Assembly (NCBI RefSeq): GCF_013459645.1
Contig: NZ_CP054861.1
Span: forward strand, 2,158,001 to 2,222,000
From: Martelella sp. NC20
GTDB lineage: Bacteria; Pseudomonadota; Alphaproteobacteria; Rhizobiales; Rhizobiaceae
DNA: 64,000 bases
Direction of reading: 5' to 3'
This document shows positions 1 to 7,780 of the stretch, piece after piece; positions within the stretch are counted from its first letter, which is position 1, and each line of letters starts with the position of its first letter. The position numbers and the translations under genes were made by a program. The notes below the pieces were generated by a model that was not told the DNA's origin, did no database searches, and saw only the letters and a program-made list of their open reading frames with translations.

Positions 1-497
1 GAAATGCTGCCGAACACCACCATCTGCAGCGCCACCGGCCCGTGCGGATCGATGAATTGCGGCAGGATGGCGACGAAGAAGGCGAGGTTCTTGGGGTTTG
101 CCGCCTGAATGCTGATGCCCTTCCAGTAGAGCTTCAGCGGCGGGGCGGCGATCCGGGGTAAGGTCGCTGCCGCGAGCGGGACATCGGCCTTCTCGCCGCT
201 CCGCCATGCCCGCCACAGCGGCAGGATCATGCCGATGCCGAGCCACGCCAGATAGGCCGCGCCGACGATCTTGAGGATGTAAAACAGCGTGGCGCTCGCC
301 AGGATCAGCGAGGCGACGCCCGCCGCCGACAGCGCGAAATAGACGGCGTTGGTGGTGAGAATCCCGGCGGCAGCGCATTGCGAGCGCCAGAAGCCCTGCC
401 GCATCGACAGGCCGACGACCAGCAGCACAGCCGGCCCTGGCGACAGGCATAGCAAAAATTCGGTCGCGGCAAACGCCGCCACATTCGACCAGTCCAT
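1..497 (-). CDS. LysE/RhtB-family amino-acid exporter (partial, C-terminus beyond window)
   Basis: The reverse strand from the ATG at 497 reads MDWSNVAAFAATEFLLCLSP and continues open to base 1, about 165 residues. The early hydrophobic helix with the LSPGPA motif, the following hydrophobic segments and the late NPKN...FFVAILPQF block are typical of LysE/RhtB exporters, inner-membrane proteins of about 200-210 residues that expel amino acids or similar metabolites. About 40 residues are missing. The gene starts three bases after the hydA stop, so it is probably the last gene of the hydantoinase operon. It could export surplus amino-acid-like products such as beta-alanine, but that substrate is inference from context only. 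Confidence 0.85.
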   Translation of the reverse strand, partial: MDWSNVAAFAATEFLLCLSPGPAVLLVVGLSMRQGFWRSQCAAAGILTTNAVYFALSAAGVASLILASATLFYILKIVGAAYLAWLGIGMILPLWRAWRSGEKADVPLAAATLPRIAAPPLKLYWKGISIQAANPKNLAFFVAILPQFIDPHGPVALQMVVFGSI

Positions 498-500
498 GGC

Positions 501-1955
501 TCAGACCCCGGAACGCGGAATGCCGGAGCGCTCGACCTTGCGCGGCGCCACCAGTTCCTTCCAGGTGGAAAGCGCGGTGTTGACGGCGGTGAACGGCTCG
601 CGGGAAACGAATTTGCCGTGGCCTTCCTCGGTCTTCACATTGCTCTCCTCGACCACGACCTTGCCGCGCGAAAGCGTAAAGCGCGGCAGGCCCTTCACAT
701 GCTTGCCCTCGAACACGTTGTAGTCGATGGCCGATTGCTGGTTGCCTGCTGATATCGTCTTTTCGCGGGTCGGGTCCCAGACCACGATATCGGCATCCGC
801 GCCCACCAGGATCGCGCCCTTCCTCGGGTAGATGTTGAGGATTTTTGCAATATTGGTCGAGGTGACGGCGACGAATTCGTTCATCGTCAGCCGGCCGGTG
901 GCAACGCCATAGGTCCACAGCATCGGCAGCCGGTCCTCCAGCCCGCCGGTGCCGTTCGGGATCTTGGTGAAATCGCCGAGGCCGGTGCGCTTCTGCTCGG
1001 TGGTGAAGGCGCAGTGATCGGTGGCAACGCAGGAGAGCGAGCCCGCCTGCAGCCCGGCCCAGAGTGAGTCCTGGTTCTGCTTGTTGCGGAACGGCGGCGA
1101 CATCACCCGGCGGGCGGAATGGTCCCAGTCCTTGTCGAAATATTCGCTCTCATCCAGCGTCAGATGCTGGATCAGCGGTTCGCCATAGACCCGCATGCCC
1201 TTCTGCCGCGCGCGGCGGATGGCCTCATGGCTCTGCTCGCAGGAGGTGTGCACGACATAGAGCGGAACGCCCGCCATATCGGCGATCATGATCGCGCGGT
1301 TGGTGGCCTCGCCTTCCACTTCCGGGGGCCTTGAATAGGCGTGGCCTTCCGGGCCGTCATTGCCCGCAGCCAGCAGCTTCGCCTGCATGCTGGCCACCAC
1401 ATCGCCATTTTCGGCATGGACCAGCGGCAGCGCGCCAAGCTCGGCGCAGCGCTGGAACGAGGCATACATCTCGTCATCATTCACCATCAGCGCGCCCTTG
1501 TAGGCCATGAAATGCTTGAAGGTGTTGATGCCCTTTTCCCTGACGACGGTTTCCATCTCCTCGAACACCTGTTGGTCCCACCAGGTGATCGCCATGTGGA
1601 AGGAATAGTCGCAGTTCGCCCGCGTCGACTTGTTGTCCCAGCGTTGCAGGGCGTCCAGCAGCGACTGGCCGGGATCGGGCAGACAGAAATCGACCACCAT
1701 CGTGGTGCCGCCGACAAGGCCCGCGCGGGTGCCGCTTTCGAAATCATCGGAGGAATAGGTGCCCATGAACGGCATTTCGAGATGGACATGGGGATCGATC
1801 CCGCCCGGCATGACGTAGCAGCCGGAAGCATCCAGCGTCTCGTCGCCGGAAAGGTCCGGGCCGATCGCGGTGATGATCCCGTCCTCGATCTTCACATCGG
1901 CCTTGTAGGTGAGGTCCGCGGTCACGACCGTGCCGCCCCTGATGACTGTGCTCAT
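501..1955 (-). CDS. hydA: Dihydropyrimidinase / D-hydantoinase
   Basis: A 484-residue cyclic amidohydrolase that opens 5,6-dihydrouracil, dihydrothymine or 5-substituted hydantoins to N-carbamoyl products in the cytoplasm. The binuclear metal site is visible: DPHVHLEM (HxH), the lysine expected to be carbamylated in FMAYKG, VHAENGD, VVHTSCEQ and ATDHCAF. An ATG 15 bases upstream (1970) is also open, but the ATG at 1955 has an AAGGGAA Shine-Dalgarno at good distance and gives the usual MSTVIRGGTVV start. The upstream genes encode the next enzyme (N-carbamoyl hydrolase), and preTA lies nearby, so a role in reductive pyrimidine degradation is more likely than a stand-alone hydantoinase. Confidence 0.93.
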   Translation of the reverse strand: MSTVIRGGTVVTADLTYKADVKIEDGIITAIGPDLSGDETLDASGCYVMPGGIDPHVHLEMPFMGTYSSDDFESGTRAGLVGGTTMVVDFCLPDPGQSLLDALQRWDNKSTRANCDYSFHMAITWWDQQVFEEMETVVREKGINTFKHFMAYKGALMVNDDEMYASFQRCAELGALPLVHAENGDVVASMQAKLLAAGNDGPEGHAYSRPPEVEGEATNRAIMIADMAGVPLYVVHTSCEQSHEAIRRARQKGMRVYGEPLIQHLTLDESEYFDKDWDHSARRVMSPPFRNKQNQDSLWAGLQAGSLSCVATDHCAFTTEQKRTGLGDFTKIPNGTGGLEDRLPMLWTYGVATGRLTMNEFVAVTSTNIAKILNIYPRKGAILVGADADIVVWDPTREKTISAGNQQSAIDYNVFEGKHVKGLPRFTLSRGKVVVEESNVKTEEGHGKFVSREPFTAVNTALSTWKELVAPRKVERSGIPRSGV

Positions 1956-2008
1956 AACTGTTCCCTTCATGCTTTCAACGGGCGGTTTTCCGCTTCTCGT
2001 TCAAGTGT

Positions 2009-2209
2009 TCATTTGATCCGCCATTTTGGCCGTGGCGGAATGTTCTGTTCAAGGCCTTTCGGCGCGCCGGTCGGATTTGGTTTGACCGCGCCGCGACTTT
2101 TGCCCGGCCCGGTCATTTTCAGCGGTCCGGTATCGGCGGTGACCGATGAGGCGGGCTTGCCGCCGATGAAGCCGCGGGAGCGGAGCGGGGGCTTTTGGAT
2201 GGATTTCAT
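2009..2209 (-). CDS. Small basic protein, unrecognised (66 aa)
   Basis: The ATG overlaps the stop codon of the upstream DUF559 gene in an ATGA arrangement and is preceded by GGAG at about eight bases, both signs of translational coupling. The predicted product is hydrophilic and rich in Pro, Gly and Lys, with GFIGGKPASSVTADTGPLK in the middle and a basic PPRPKWRIK end. It has no membrane segment and I recognise no domain. It lies between the DUF559 gene and hydA on the same strand. It could be a genuine small protein of the operon or a fortuitous ORF; comparing codon conservation in relatives would decide. Confidence 0.45.
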   Translation of the reverse strand: MKSIQKPPLRSRGFIGGKPASSVTADTGPLKMTGPGKSRGAVKPNPTGAPKGLEQNIPPRPKWRIK

Positions 2210-2598
2210 TGGATTTGCTCCGTGGCGGGATGGAAACGCGTGGTGTTGCAGGCTTCTTTCAAGCGGCCCTCAAGAATGGCGACGATGGTTTCGAGGACGT
2301 CGTCTGGTTCTCGCAGCACCTCCTCATTCCAGAACCGGATAACCGAAAAGCCTGTCCTGTTGATATAACGCGTCCTTTCTACGTCTCTTATATTTTCGGC
2401 ATGTTGCGCGCCATCCAGCTCGACAACAAGCGCTTTTTCCCGACAGGCGAAGTCGGTGATGTAGGGGCCGATCGGATATTGCCGCACGAATTTGAAGCCG
2501 TTCAGATTGCGGTTCCTGATCTCGCGCCAAAGCATCTTTTCCGCATCCGTTTCGTTGCGGCGTAGCGCACGGGCGTATTGGGTAGAGATGTTTGGCAT
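2206..2598 (-). CDS. DUF559 / Vsr-like endonuclease-domain protein
   Basis: A 130-residue protein matching the DUF559 family, which has the fold of very-short-patch-repair and restriction-type nucleases. Key features are LRRNETDAEKMLW near residues 12-24, FVRQYPIGPYITDF with Asp49, VVELDG with Glu60 and QH at 65-66, then RTGFSVIRFWNEEV. Asp49, Glu60 and Gln65 are the likely metal-binding positions of the PD-(D/E)xK-type core. A good GAGG ribosome site precedes the start. Members are scattered through alphaproteobacteria, usually single-copy genes of unproven function. Its place inside a pyrimidine-catabolism operon looks like an insertion rather than a functional link. Confidence 0.85.
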   Translation of the reverse strand: MPNISTQYARALRRNETDAEKMLWREIRNRNLNGFKFVRQYPIGPYITDFACREKALVVELDGAQHAENIRDVERTRYINRTGFSVIRFWNEEVLREPDDVLETIVAILEGRLKEACNTTRFHPATEQIQ

Positions 2599-2601
2599 GA
2601 G

Positions 2602-2768
2602 CCCCCCTCATCCGGCCTTCGGCCACCTTCTCCCCTCAGGGGAGAAGGGGCGGCGCTTCGCGTTCGATGGTTGTGCTGTTCGGATACTCAGCGTATGCCC
2701 CACGGCTCCCCTCTCCCCTTGGGGAGAGGGTGGCGCGCATGCGCCGGGTGAGGGAGCAGCGCCCGCCG
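2602..2768. repeat. Intergenic palindromic mosaic repeat (CTTCTCCCC type)
   Basis: Between the hydrolase and DUF559 genes lie two near-perfect hairpins: CCTTCTCCCCT at 2626-2636 paired with 2638-2648, and CCCTCTCCCC at 2709-2718 paired with 2721-2730. They are framed by CCTCATCCGGCC at the left and GGGTGAGGGAG at the right, which are inverted copies of each other's motif. This matches the general layout of the short palindromic intergenic elements common in Rhizobiales. The RNA would fold strongly and may modulate or end transcription between the two genes. Confidence 0.75.
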
Positions 2769-4016
2769 TCACGCCACAATCTCCGCCGTCTTCAACACCG
2801 CCCTGAGCAGCACATCCGCGCCGGCCACGGCCCATTCCCTGGAAATCTCCTCGGCCTCGTTATGCGACAGCCCGCCAACGCAGGGGCACATCACCATGGT
2901 GGCGGGCGCGACCTTCGCGGCCCAGCAGGCGTCGTGGCCGGCGCCGGAGACGATGTCCATGTGGCTGTAACCGAGTTCGACCGCGGCCTCCCGGACATTG
3001 CCGACCAGTTCCGGATCGAAGGTCACGGGGTCGAAATGGCCGACAGCCTCCACCGAACAGCCGACGCCGAGCGCCGCGCAGATTTCCGCTGCCTGGCTTT
3101 CGATCGAAGCCCGCATGCGGTCGAGCTTGTCCTGGTCGACGGTGCGGATATCGACGGTGAAGGTGACAGTGCCGGGCAGCACGTTGCGGGAATTGGGCTT
3201 GAAGACCATCTGGCCGACGCCGCCGACGGCATTCGGCTGGGCATCCATCGCCACCTCCTGCACCATCTCCAGAATGCGGGCCATCGCAAGCCCGGCATTC
3301 ACCCGCATCGCCATCGGCGTCGAGCCGGTATGCGCCTCCTTGCCGGTGAGCGTGAATTCCAGCCACCACAGGCCCTGACAGTGGGTGACGACGCCGATCT
3401 GCTTTTCCTCAGCCTCCAGAATCGGGCCCTGTTCGATGTGGTATTCGTAATAGGCGTGCATCTTGCGCGCGCCGACCTCCTCGTCGCCGACCCAGCCGAT
3501 CCGCTTCAACGCGTCGCCGAAGCTCTTGCCGTCCTGATCCTTGCGGTCATAGGCGTAGTCGAGGGTATGAACGCCGGCGAACACGCCCGAGGCCATCATC
3601 GCGGGGGCAAAGCGCGCGCCTTCCTCATTGGTCCAGTTGGTGACCACGATCGGGTGCTTGGTCCTGATATCGAGGTCGTTCAGGGTGCGCACCAGTTCCA
3701 GCGCCGACAGCACGCCGAGCACGCCGTCATATTTGCCGCCGGTCGGCTGGGTGTCGAGGTGGCTGCCGACATAGACCGGCAGCGCGTCCGGGTCGGTTCC
3801 GGGCCGGGTCATGAACATGGTGCCCATTTTGTCGACGCCCATGACAAGCCCGGCATCGTCGCACCATGCCTTGAACAGCGCGCGGCCCTCGGCATCGGCA
3901 TCCGTCAGGGTCTGGCGGTTGTTGCCGCCGGCGATACCGGGGCCGATCTTCGCCATCTCCATGATCGCGTCCCAAAGGCGGTCGCCATTGATCCGCATGT
4001 TCTCGCCTGCCGCCAT
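2769..4016 (-). CDS. Zn-dependent N-carbamoyl amino-acid hydrolase (beta-ureidopropionase/HyuC type)
   Basis: A 415-residue M20-family amidohydrolase. It would cleave N-carbamoyl-beta-alanine (or N-carbamoyl amino acids) to the amine, CO2 and ammonia, the third step of reductive pyrimidine breakdown. Visible motifs include GSHLDTQPTGGKYDG (first zinc His and bridging Asp), TNEEGARF (Glu pair), YHIEQGPILE, and GAGHDACWAAKVAP followed by LSHNEAEE. An AGGGGAGAA ribosome site precedes the ATG at 4016. It heads the minus-strand operon and is divergent from the TetR regulator, with a RutR-like operator in the shared upstream region. Allantoate amidohydrolase is the closest alternative name; hydA and preTA nearby argue for the pyrimidine or hydantoin role. 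Confidence 0.9.
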   Translation of the reverse strand: MAAGENMRINGDRLWDAIMEMAKIGPGIAGGNNRQTLTDADAEGRALFKAWCDDAGLVMGVDKMGTMFMTRPGTDPDALPVYVGSHLDTQPTGGKYDGVLGVLSALELVRTLNDLDIRTKHPIVVTNWTNEEGARFAPAMMASGVFAGVHTLDYAYDRKDQDGKSFGDALKRIGWVGDEEVGARKMHAYYEYHIEQGPILEAEEKQIGVVTHCQGLWWLEFTLTGKEAHTGSTPMAMRVNAGLAMARILEMVQEVAMDAQPNAVGGVGQMVFKPNSRNVLPGTVTFTVDIRTVDQDKLDRMRASIESQAAEICAALGVGCSVEAVGHFDPVTFDPELVGNVREAAVELGYSHMDIVSGAGHDACWAAKVAPATMVMCPCVGGLSHNEAEEISREWAVAGADVLLRAVLKTAEIVA

Positions 4017-4064
4017 TTCCGTTCTCCCCTGGTTTTTTGCGCCTTGAGGGCGATTATGATGTTT

Positions 4065-4080
4065 TTGACCGGTTGGTAAA
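4065..4080. promoter_or_regulatory. Candidate RutR-type operator between the hydrolase and regulator genes
   Basis: The sequence TTGACCGGTTGGTAAA matches 12 of the 14 defined positions of the E. coli RutR operator TTGACCAnnTGGTCAA. It lies in the 211-bp divergent region, 49 bases upstream of the hydrolase start. A second dyad partly overlaps it: TTGG at 4073-4076 and AAACT...AGTTT, closing with CCAA at 4092-4095. Regulation by the adjacent TetR protein, probably relieved by uracil or thymine as in E. coli RutR, is inference. Confidence 0.6.
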
Positions 4081-4227
4081 CTTTACAGTTTCCAACACAA
4101 GGCTCAAGTGATCAAAATGAAAATCGGCGTCGTTTTCAGCAAAACTGCCCATGTTTTTGGCGTGAATTGATTTTGGGCAGAAACAGTCTATGGAATGCGG
4201 GGCATAACAGCACGGATGAGGGCGGAC

Positions 4228-4863
4228 ATGACGGCACGGGCGGCGAAGACGCAGCGGCGCACACGCATCCAGGTGGCGAAGGAAGAGGTGATTCTCGAAG
4301 CCGCGCTCGACGTGTTCTCGGCGAACGGCTTCCGTGGCGCGACGGTGGACCAGATCGCCGAAGCCGCCGGCATGTCCAAGCCGAACGTGCTCTACTATTT
4401 CCGTTCCAAGGAAGCGATGTTTTCAGCCCTGATCGCGAGCGTCATGGACATCTGGCTCGATCCGCTCAGGGTTTTCGACGTGGACAAGGATCCGGAGGCC
4501 GAACTGCGCTCCTATATCCGCCGCAAGCTGGAAATGGCCCGAGACTTTCCGCGCGAAAGCCGCCTGTTCGCCAATGAGGTGATCCAGGGCGCCCCCAATA
4601 CCGAGGCGTTCCTGAAGGGCGAACTCAAGGATCTGGTCGATGAGAAGGCCAAGGTCATCCGCGCCTGGCAGAAGGCCGGCAAGCTGCGCAAGGTCGATCC
4701 CTACCATTTGATCTTCTCGATCTGGGCAACGACGCAGCATTATGCCGATTTCGACGTCCAGGTGCGCTCGGTGCTGGGCGAGGGGTTGGCGGGCGAAGGC
4801 CGGTTCGAGGATGCGGCGCGCTATCTCGAAACGTTGTTCGTCAACGGGCTGATTGTGCGGTGA
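4228..4863 (+). CDS. TetR-family regulator, RutR-like
   Basis: A 211-residue TetR-family repressor. The N-terminal helix-turn-helix is visible around residues 20-65, with ILEAALDVFSANGFRGATVD followed by IAEAAGMSKPNVLYYFRSKE. The C-terminal half contains RESRLFANEVIQGAPN and IFSIWATTQHYADF, as in RutR, the pyrimidine-sensing regulator. Of several in-frame ATGs, 4228 is chosen because GAGGGCGG sits at an ideal distance upstream; 4195 and 4216 lack this. It is divergent from the N-carbamoyl hydrolase operon, and operator-like palindromes lie before that operon and before preTA. It is therefore the likely local controller of pyrimidine breakdown. Ligand identity is inferred from family resemblance. 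Confidence 0.88.
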   Translation: MTARAAKTQRRTRIQVAKEEVILEAALDVFSANGFRGATVDQIAEAAGMSKPNVLYYFRSKEAMFSALIASVMDIWLDPLRVFDVDKDPEAELRSYIRRKLEMARDFPRESRLFANEVIQGAPNTEAFLKGELKDLVDEKAKVIRAWQKAGKLRKVDPYHLIFSIWATTQHYADFDVQVRSVLGEGLAGEGRFEDAARYLETLFVNGLIVR

Positions 4864-4872
4864 ATTCGGCCG

Positions 4873-7563
4873 TCAATCTGCTTCGGGCGGGCCTGCGTTG
4901 ATGTCGAATTGCTCGACCCACTTGCGTTCCCGCGCGAAACGCACGAACGCCTCGTTGTCGAGCGGTGGGGCGAAGAAGAAGCCCTGAAACGCGTCGACGC
5001 CGAGATCGCGGAGGATATGGGCATGTTCCAGCGTCTCCACGCCCTCGGCGATCACCTCGATGCCAAGCGCCCGGCCGATCTCGACGATCGAGGCGACCAG
5101 CCGGCGCTGACTTTGGCCGGTCGTTATCGGGAATATGAGCTGGCGGTCGATCTTCAGCCGCTTCGGTTCGAGCGCGAGCAGGCTCAGGATCGAGGCATAG
5201 CCGGTACCGAAATCATCGATTTCGACATCGACCCCGAGGGCCTTTATGGCGGCGACGCTCGTTTCCAGGCTGGTGCCCTGGTCATCGAAGGAGATCGATT
5301 CAAGCAGTTCGAGGCATAATGCGCCGGGTTTCGGCGCGATCTCCCGAATGCTTTCCAGCAGGCCGGGATCGACAAGGCGCTGGGCGGAGATGTTGACGGA
5401 AATATGCGGAACGGCGATGCCGTTGTCGCACCAGATCCTGTGCTGGGCGGCGGCCTTCTTCAACACCACCGCGTCGATGCGCGCAATCGAGCCGGTGGTC
5501 TCCGCCGTGCCGATGAAATGGTTGGGGGCCAGCATGCCGCGCTCGGGGTGACGCCAGCGCACAAGCGCCTCGACCCCCTCGATCTCGAGCGTATGGGCCG
5601 AAATCTGGGGCTGGTAGAAAACCTGGAACTGGTCATCCTCCAGCGCCACGAGCAGTTCGTCGGCGACCTTCTTGTTGGTGATCGCGATGTTGCGCAGCGC
5701 GGTGTCGAAAACCACAGCCTGGTTGCGGCCCATGCGCTTGGCCTCGTAGAGCGCGATTCCGGCATTGACCAGCACGTCGCGCAGCGCGTTCGCCTCGTCA
5801 TCCATCCAGGCGATGCCGACGCTTGCCGAAACACGGACCTGATGCTCGCCATATTGCAGCGGTTTTCCAAGTGCTCGGATAATATCCTGCGCAAGGCGGG
5901 AAAGCCTTTCGCCGTCGCCGTTCCAGTGCGTCACCAACGTGAATTCGTCGCCGCCGACACGCGCCAGAAAATCCTTCGGCGCGGAAATGGAGCGAAGCAT
6001 GCCTGCCGCATGGCGCAGCATTGCATCGCCCGCGCTGTGGCCAAGCGTGTCGTTGATTTCCTTGAACCGGTCGAGATCGATATGAAGCACGGCGAAGGGC
6101 GGCTCGACAGCCACTTTCTCGTCGCCCTTTACAAAAGCGGCTTCGAGGTAGCTGCGATTGGCAAGCTCGGTCAGCCCGTCGTGAAGCGCGTTGTGGCGCA
6201 GAACGGCCTGCGCGCGCTCCAGCTCCCGGTTCTTCTCCAGCGCTTCCGCATTCGCGCGCTTGATATCCTCGTGCAGCCGGATATCGTCGGTGATATCCCA
6301 GTTGACGCCGACAACATGCGTCCGGCCGCCGACATCCCGGTAAAATCCGCCGAAGACCTGGAGATGGCGGACCGTTCCATCGTCGAGAACGATGCGGAAA
6401 TCGCTGCGGAAATTTTGCTCGGCAGCCAGGAAGTGCTCCAGCCTCTCGAATTCGAGCTGCCGGTCCTCGGGGTGCAGGCGACGGGACCAGATCTCGACGC
6501 CGTTCCTGTCGCAATCCGCGCGCTCGCCGTAGAGCGCATACATCCGCTCGTCCCAGATCGCCTCGCCGGTTTCGGCATCCATGTCCCATACGCCGATGCG
6601 CGAGGCCTCCAGCGCGAACTGCATGCGCTGCGACAGGTGTTGCAGTTCCGCCTCGCGGGCTCGAAGCGCCGTGATGTTGCGGTTGCGCTCGCGCATCAGC
6701 TTGGCGATGCCGAACACGAAGGCGATGATCAGAATGCCGATCGAATCGATCAGAAGATGACGGGAAAGGCGCTCGCCCAGGGGCTCCTTCCAGCCGCCGC
6801 GCGGCATGGCGGCGACCGTCCATTCGGTGTTGGCGAGTTGAACAGACTGGGTTACCGGATCGCCGGCGAAGATTGTCTCATCGCCGAAAAGAACCTGCTC
6901 CGGCCGGCCGTCGTCTCCGTCCTTGCTGATGGCTATCGCGAGGGCCGGGTGGGCTGCCTCGATGGTTTCGCCGGATAGCAGGCGGTCCAGATCGACAAGC
7001 GAGGTGAGGATGCCCCAGGCATCGTTTTCGGAACCGTCGTATAGCGGGTAGTAGACCACCAGCGCGCTGCCGCCCTGCACCAGCGGTATCGGACCGTCGA
7101 CCACAGGTTTGCGGGTCAAGAGCGCCTTGTTGATGGCGGCCATCTGATCGGGGCGGTCGGCGTAGTCTAGGCCGATGGCCGCACGGTTTTCGGAAAAGGG
7201 AAAAACCATTTCGATGGTCATGTCGCGCGCGATCGCCAGGTTCTGCAGCGCCGAATCCTGGTCCAGCGCTTTGCGGGCGACCCGTTCGAACCGAGGCGAC
7301 GAAATCTCCGGCTCGAGCGAAATGGCAAGGCCAACCCCCTCCACCAGCTTGAGATTTTCCCGGATGCCGGCTGTCACCCTTGCGCTGGAAAGGGCAATTT
7401 TCTCCGCCGTTTGCAGCCGAAGGTTCCGGGTGAAGTTTGAATCCATCTCGCGGTTGGTGAAGTACATTGAGGCGAGCACCAGCGCCGTGGCCGCCAGGGC
7501 CAGTATGTCGCTCGGGATGATGCCCCATCGTCTGGCCGCAGGGGTTTTCGCCGGTTCTACCAT
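4873..7563 (-). CDS. Membrane CHASE-PAS-GGDEF-EAL cyclic-di-GMP protein
   Basis: An 896-residue inner-membrane signalling protein. A helix near residues 18-37 and a second near 270-290 enclose a periplasmic CHASE-like sensor domain. A PAS domain follows (about 310-430, with GVWDMDAETGE), then GGDEF (motif VGGDEF intact) and EAL (VEALVRWRHP, LCLELLES, DDFGTGYAS, IAEGVET). Both output domains keep their signature residues, so it could make or degrade cyclic-di-GMP; composite proteins are often phosphodiesterases with a regulatory GGDEF. It is convergent with the TetR gene, with nine bases between stops, and sits between the two pyrimidine-catabolic operons. No link to pyrimidines can be shown from sequence. 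Confidence 0.92.
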   Translation of the reverse strand: MVEPAKTPAARRWGIIPSDILALAATALVLASMYFTNREMDSNFTRNLRLQTAEKIALSSARVTAGIRENLKLVEGVGLAISLEPEISSPRFERVARKALDQDSALQNLAIARDMTIEMVFPFSENRAAIGLDYADRPDQMAAINKALLTRKPVVDGPIPLVQGGSALVVYYPLYDGSENDAWGILTSLVDLDRLLSGETIEAAHPALAIAISKDGDDGRPEQVLFGDETIFAGDPVTQSVQLANTEWTVAAMPRGGWKEPLGERLSRHLLIDSIGILIIAFVFGIAKLMRERNRNITALRAREAELQHLSQRMQFALEASRIGVWDMDAETGEAIWDERMYALYGERADCDRNGVEIWSRRLHPEDRQLEFERLEHFLAAEQNFRSDFRIVLDDGTVRHLQVFGGFYRDVGGRTHVVGVNWDITDDIRLHEDIKRANAEALEKNRELERAQAVLRHNALHDGLTELANRSYLEAAFVKGDEKVAVEPPFAVLHIDLDRFKEINDTLGHSAGDAMLRHAAGMLRSISAPKDFLARVGGDEFTLVTHWNGDGERLSRLAQDIIRALGKPLQYGEHQVRVSASVGIAWMDDEANALRDVLVNAGIALYEAKRMGRNQAVVFDTALRNIAITNKKVADELLVALEDDQFQVFYQPQISAHTLEIEGVEALVRWRHPERGMLAPNHFIGTAETTGSIARIDAVVLKKAAAQHRIWCDNGIAVPHISVNISAQRLVDPGLLESIREIAPKPGALCLELLESISFDDQGTSLETSVAAIKALGVDVEIDDFGTGYASILSLLALEPKRLKIDRQLIFPITTGQSQRRLVASIVEIGRALGIEVIAEGVETLEHAHILRDLGVDAFQGFFFAPPLDNEAFVRFARERKWVEQFDINAGPPEAD

Positions 7564-7733
7564 GCCGTCCTATCCATCTTATCCGGCGATAAATATCGTC
7601 CATGCAATCCGGATAAAATGGGATTATAGATTTGAAAATTTAAAAAATAATATACACTTCAAATACTGATGAACTCTAATGGTTTATATCTATGTATTTT
7701 CCTGAACTTATTTAATCTGTACTAATATACAGA

Positions 7734-7760
7734 GAGTCGCGAAAAATCTCTTCGCGACTC
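7734..7760 (-). terminator. Hairpin downstream of preA in an AT-rich spacer
   Basis: A perfect 10-bp stem, GAGTCGCGAA at 7734-7743 pairing with TTCGCGACTC at 7751-7760 around a 7-base loop, lies about 20 bases after the preA stop. Neither side has a strong T-run, so it may be a weak or Rho-assisted terminator. The rest of 7564-7733 is very AT-rich for this genome (TTTAAAAAATAATA and similar). It probably carries the promoter of the GGDEF-EAL gene; I see no gene there. Confidence 0.55.
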
Positions 7761-7780
7761 ATGATGTCTTGTGATGGTTT

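Noticed and set aside
4144..4180. CTGCCCA...TGGGCAG dyad upstream of the TetR gene
   Set aside because: Only seven base pairs with 22 bases between the arms; too weak to call as an operator.
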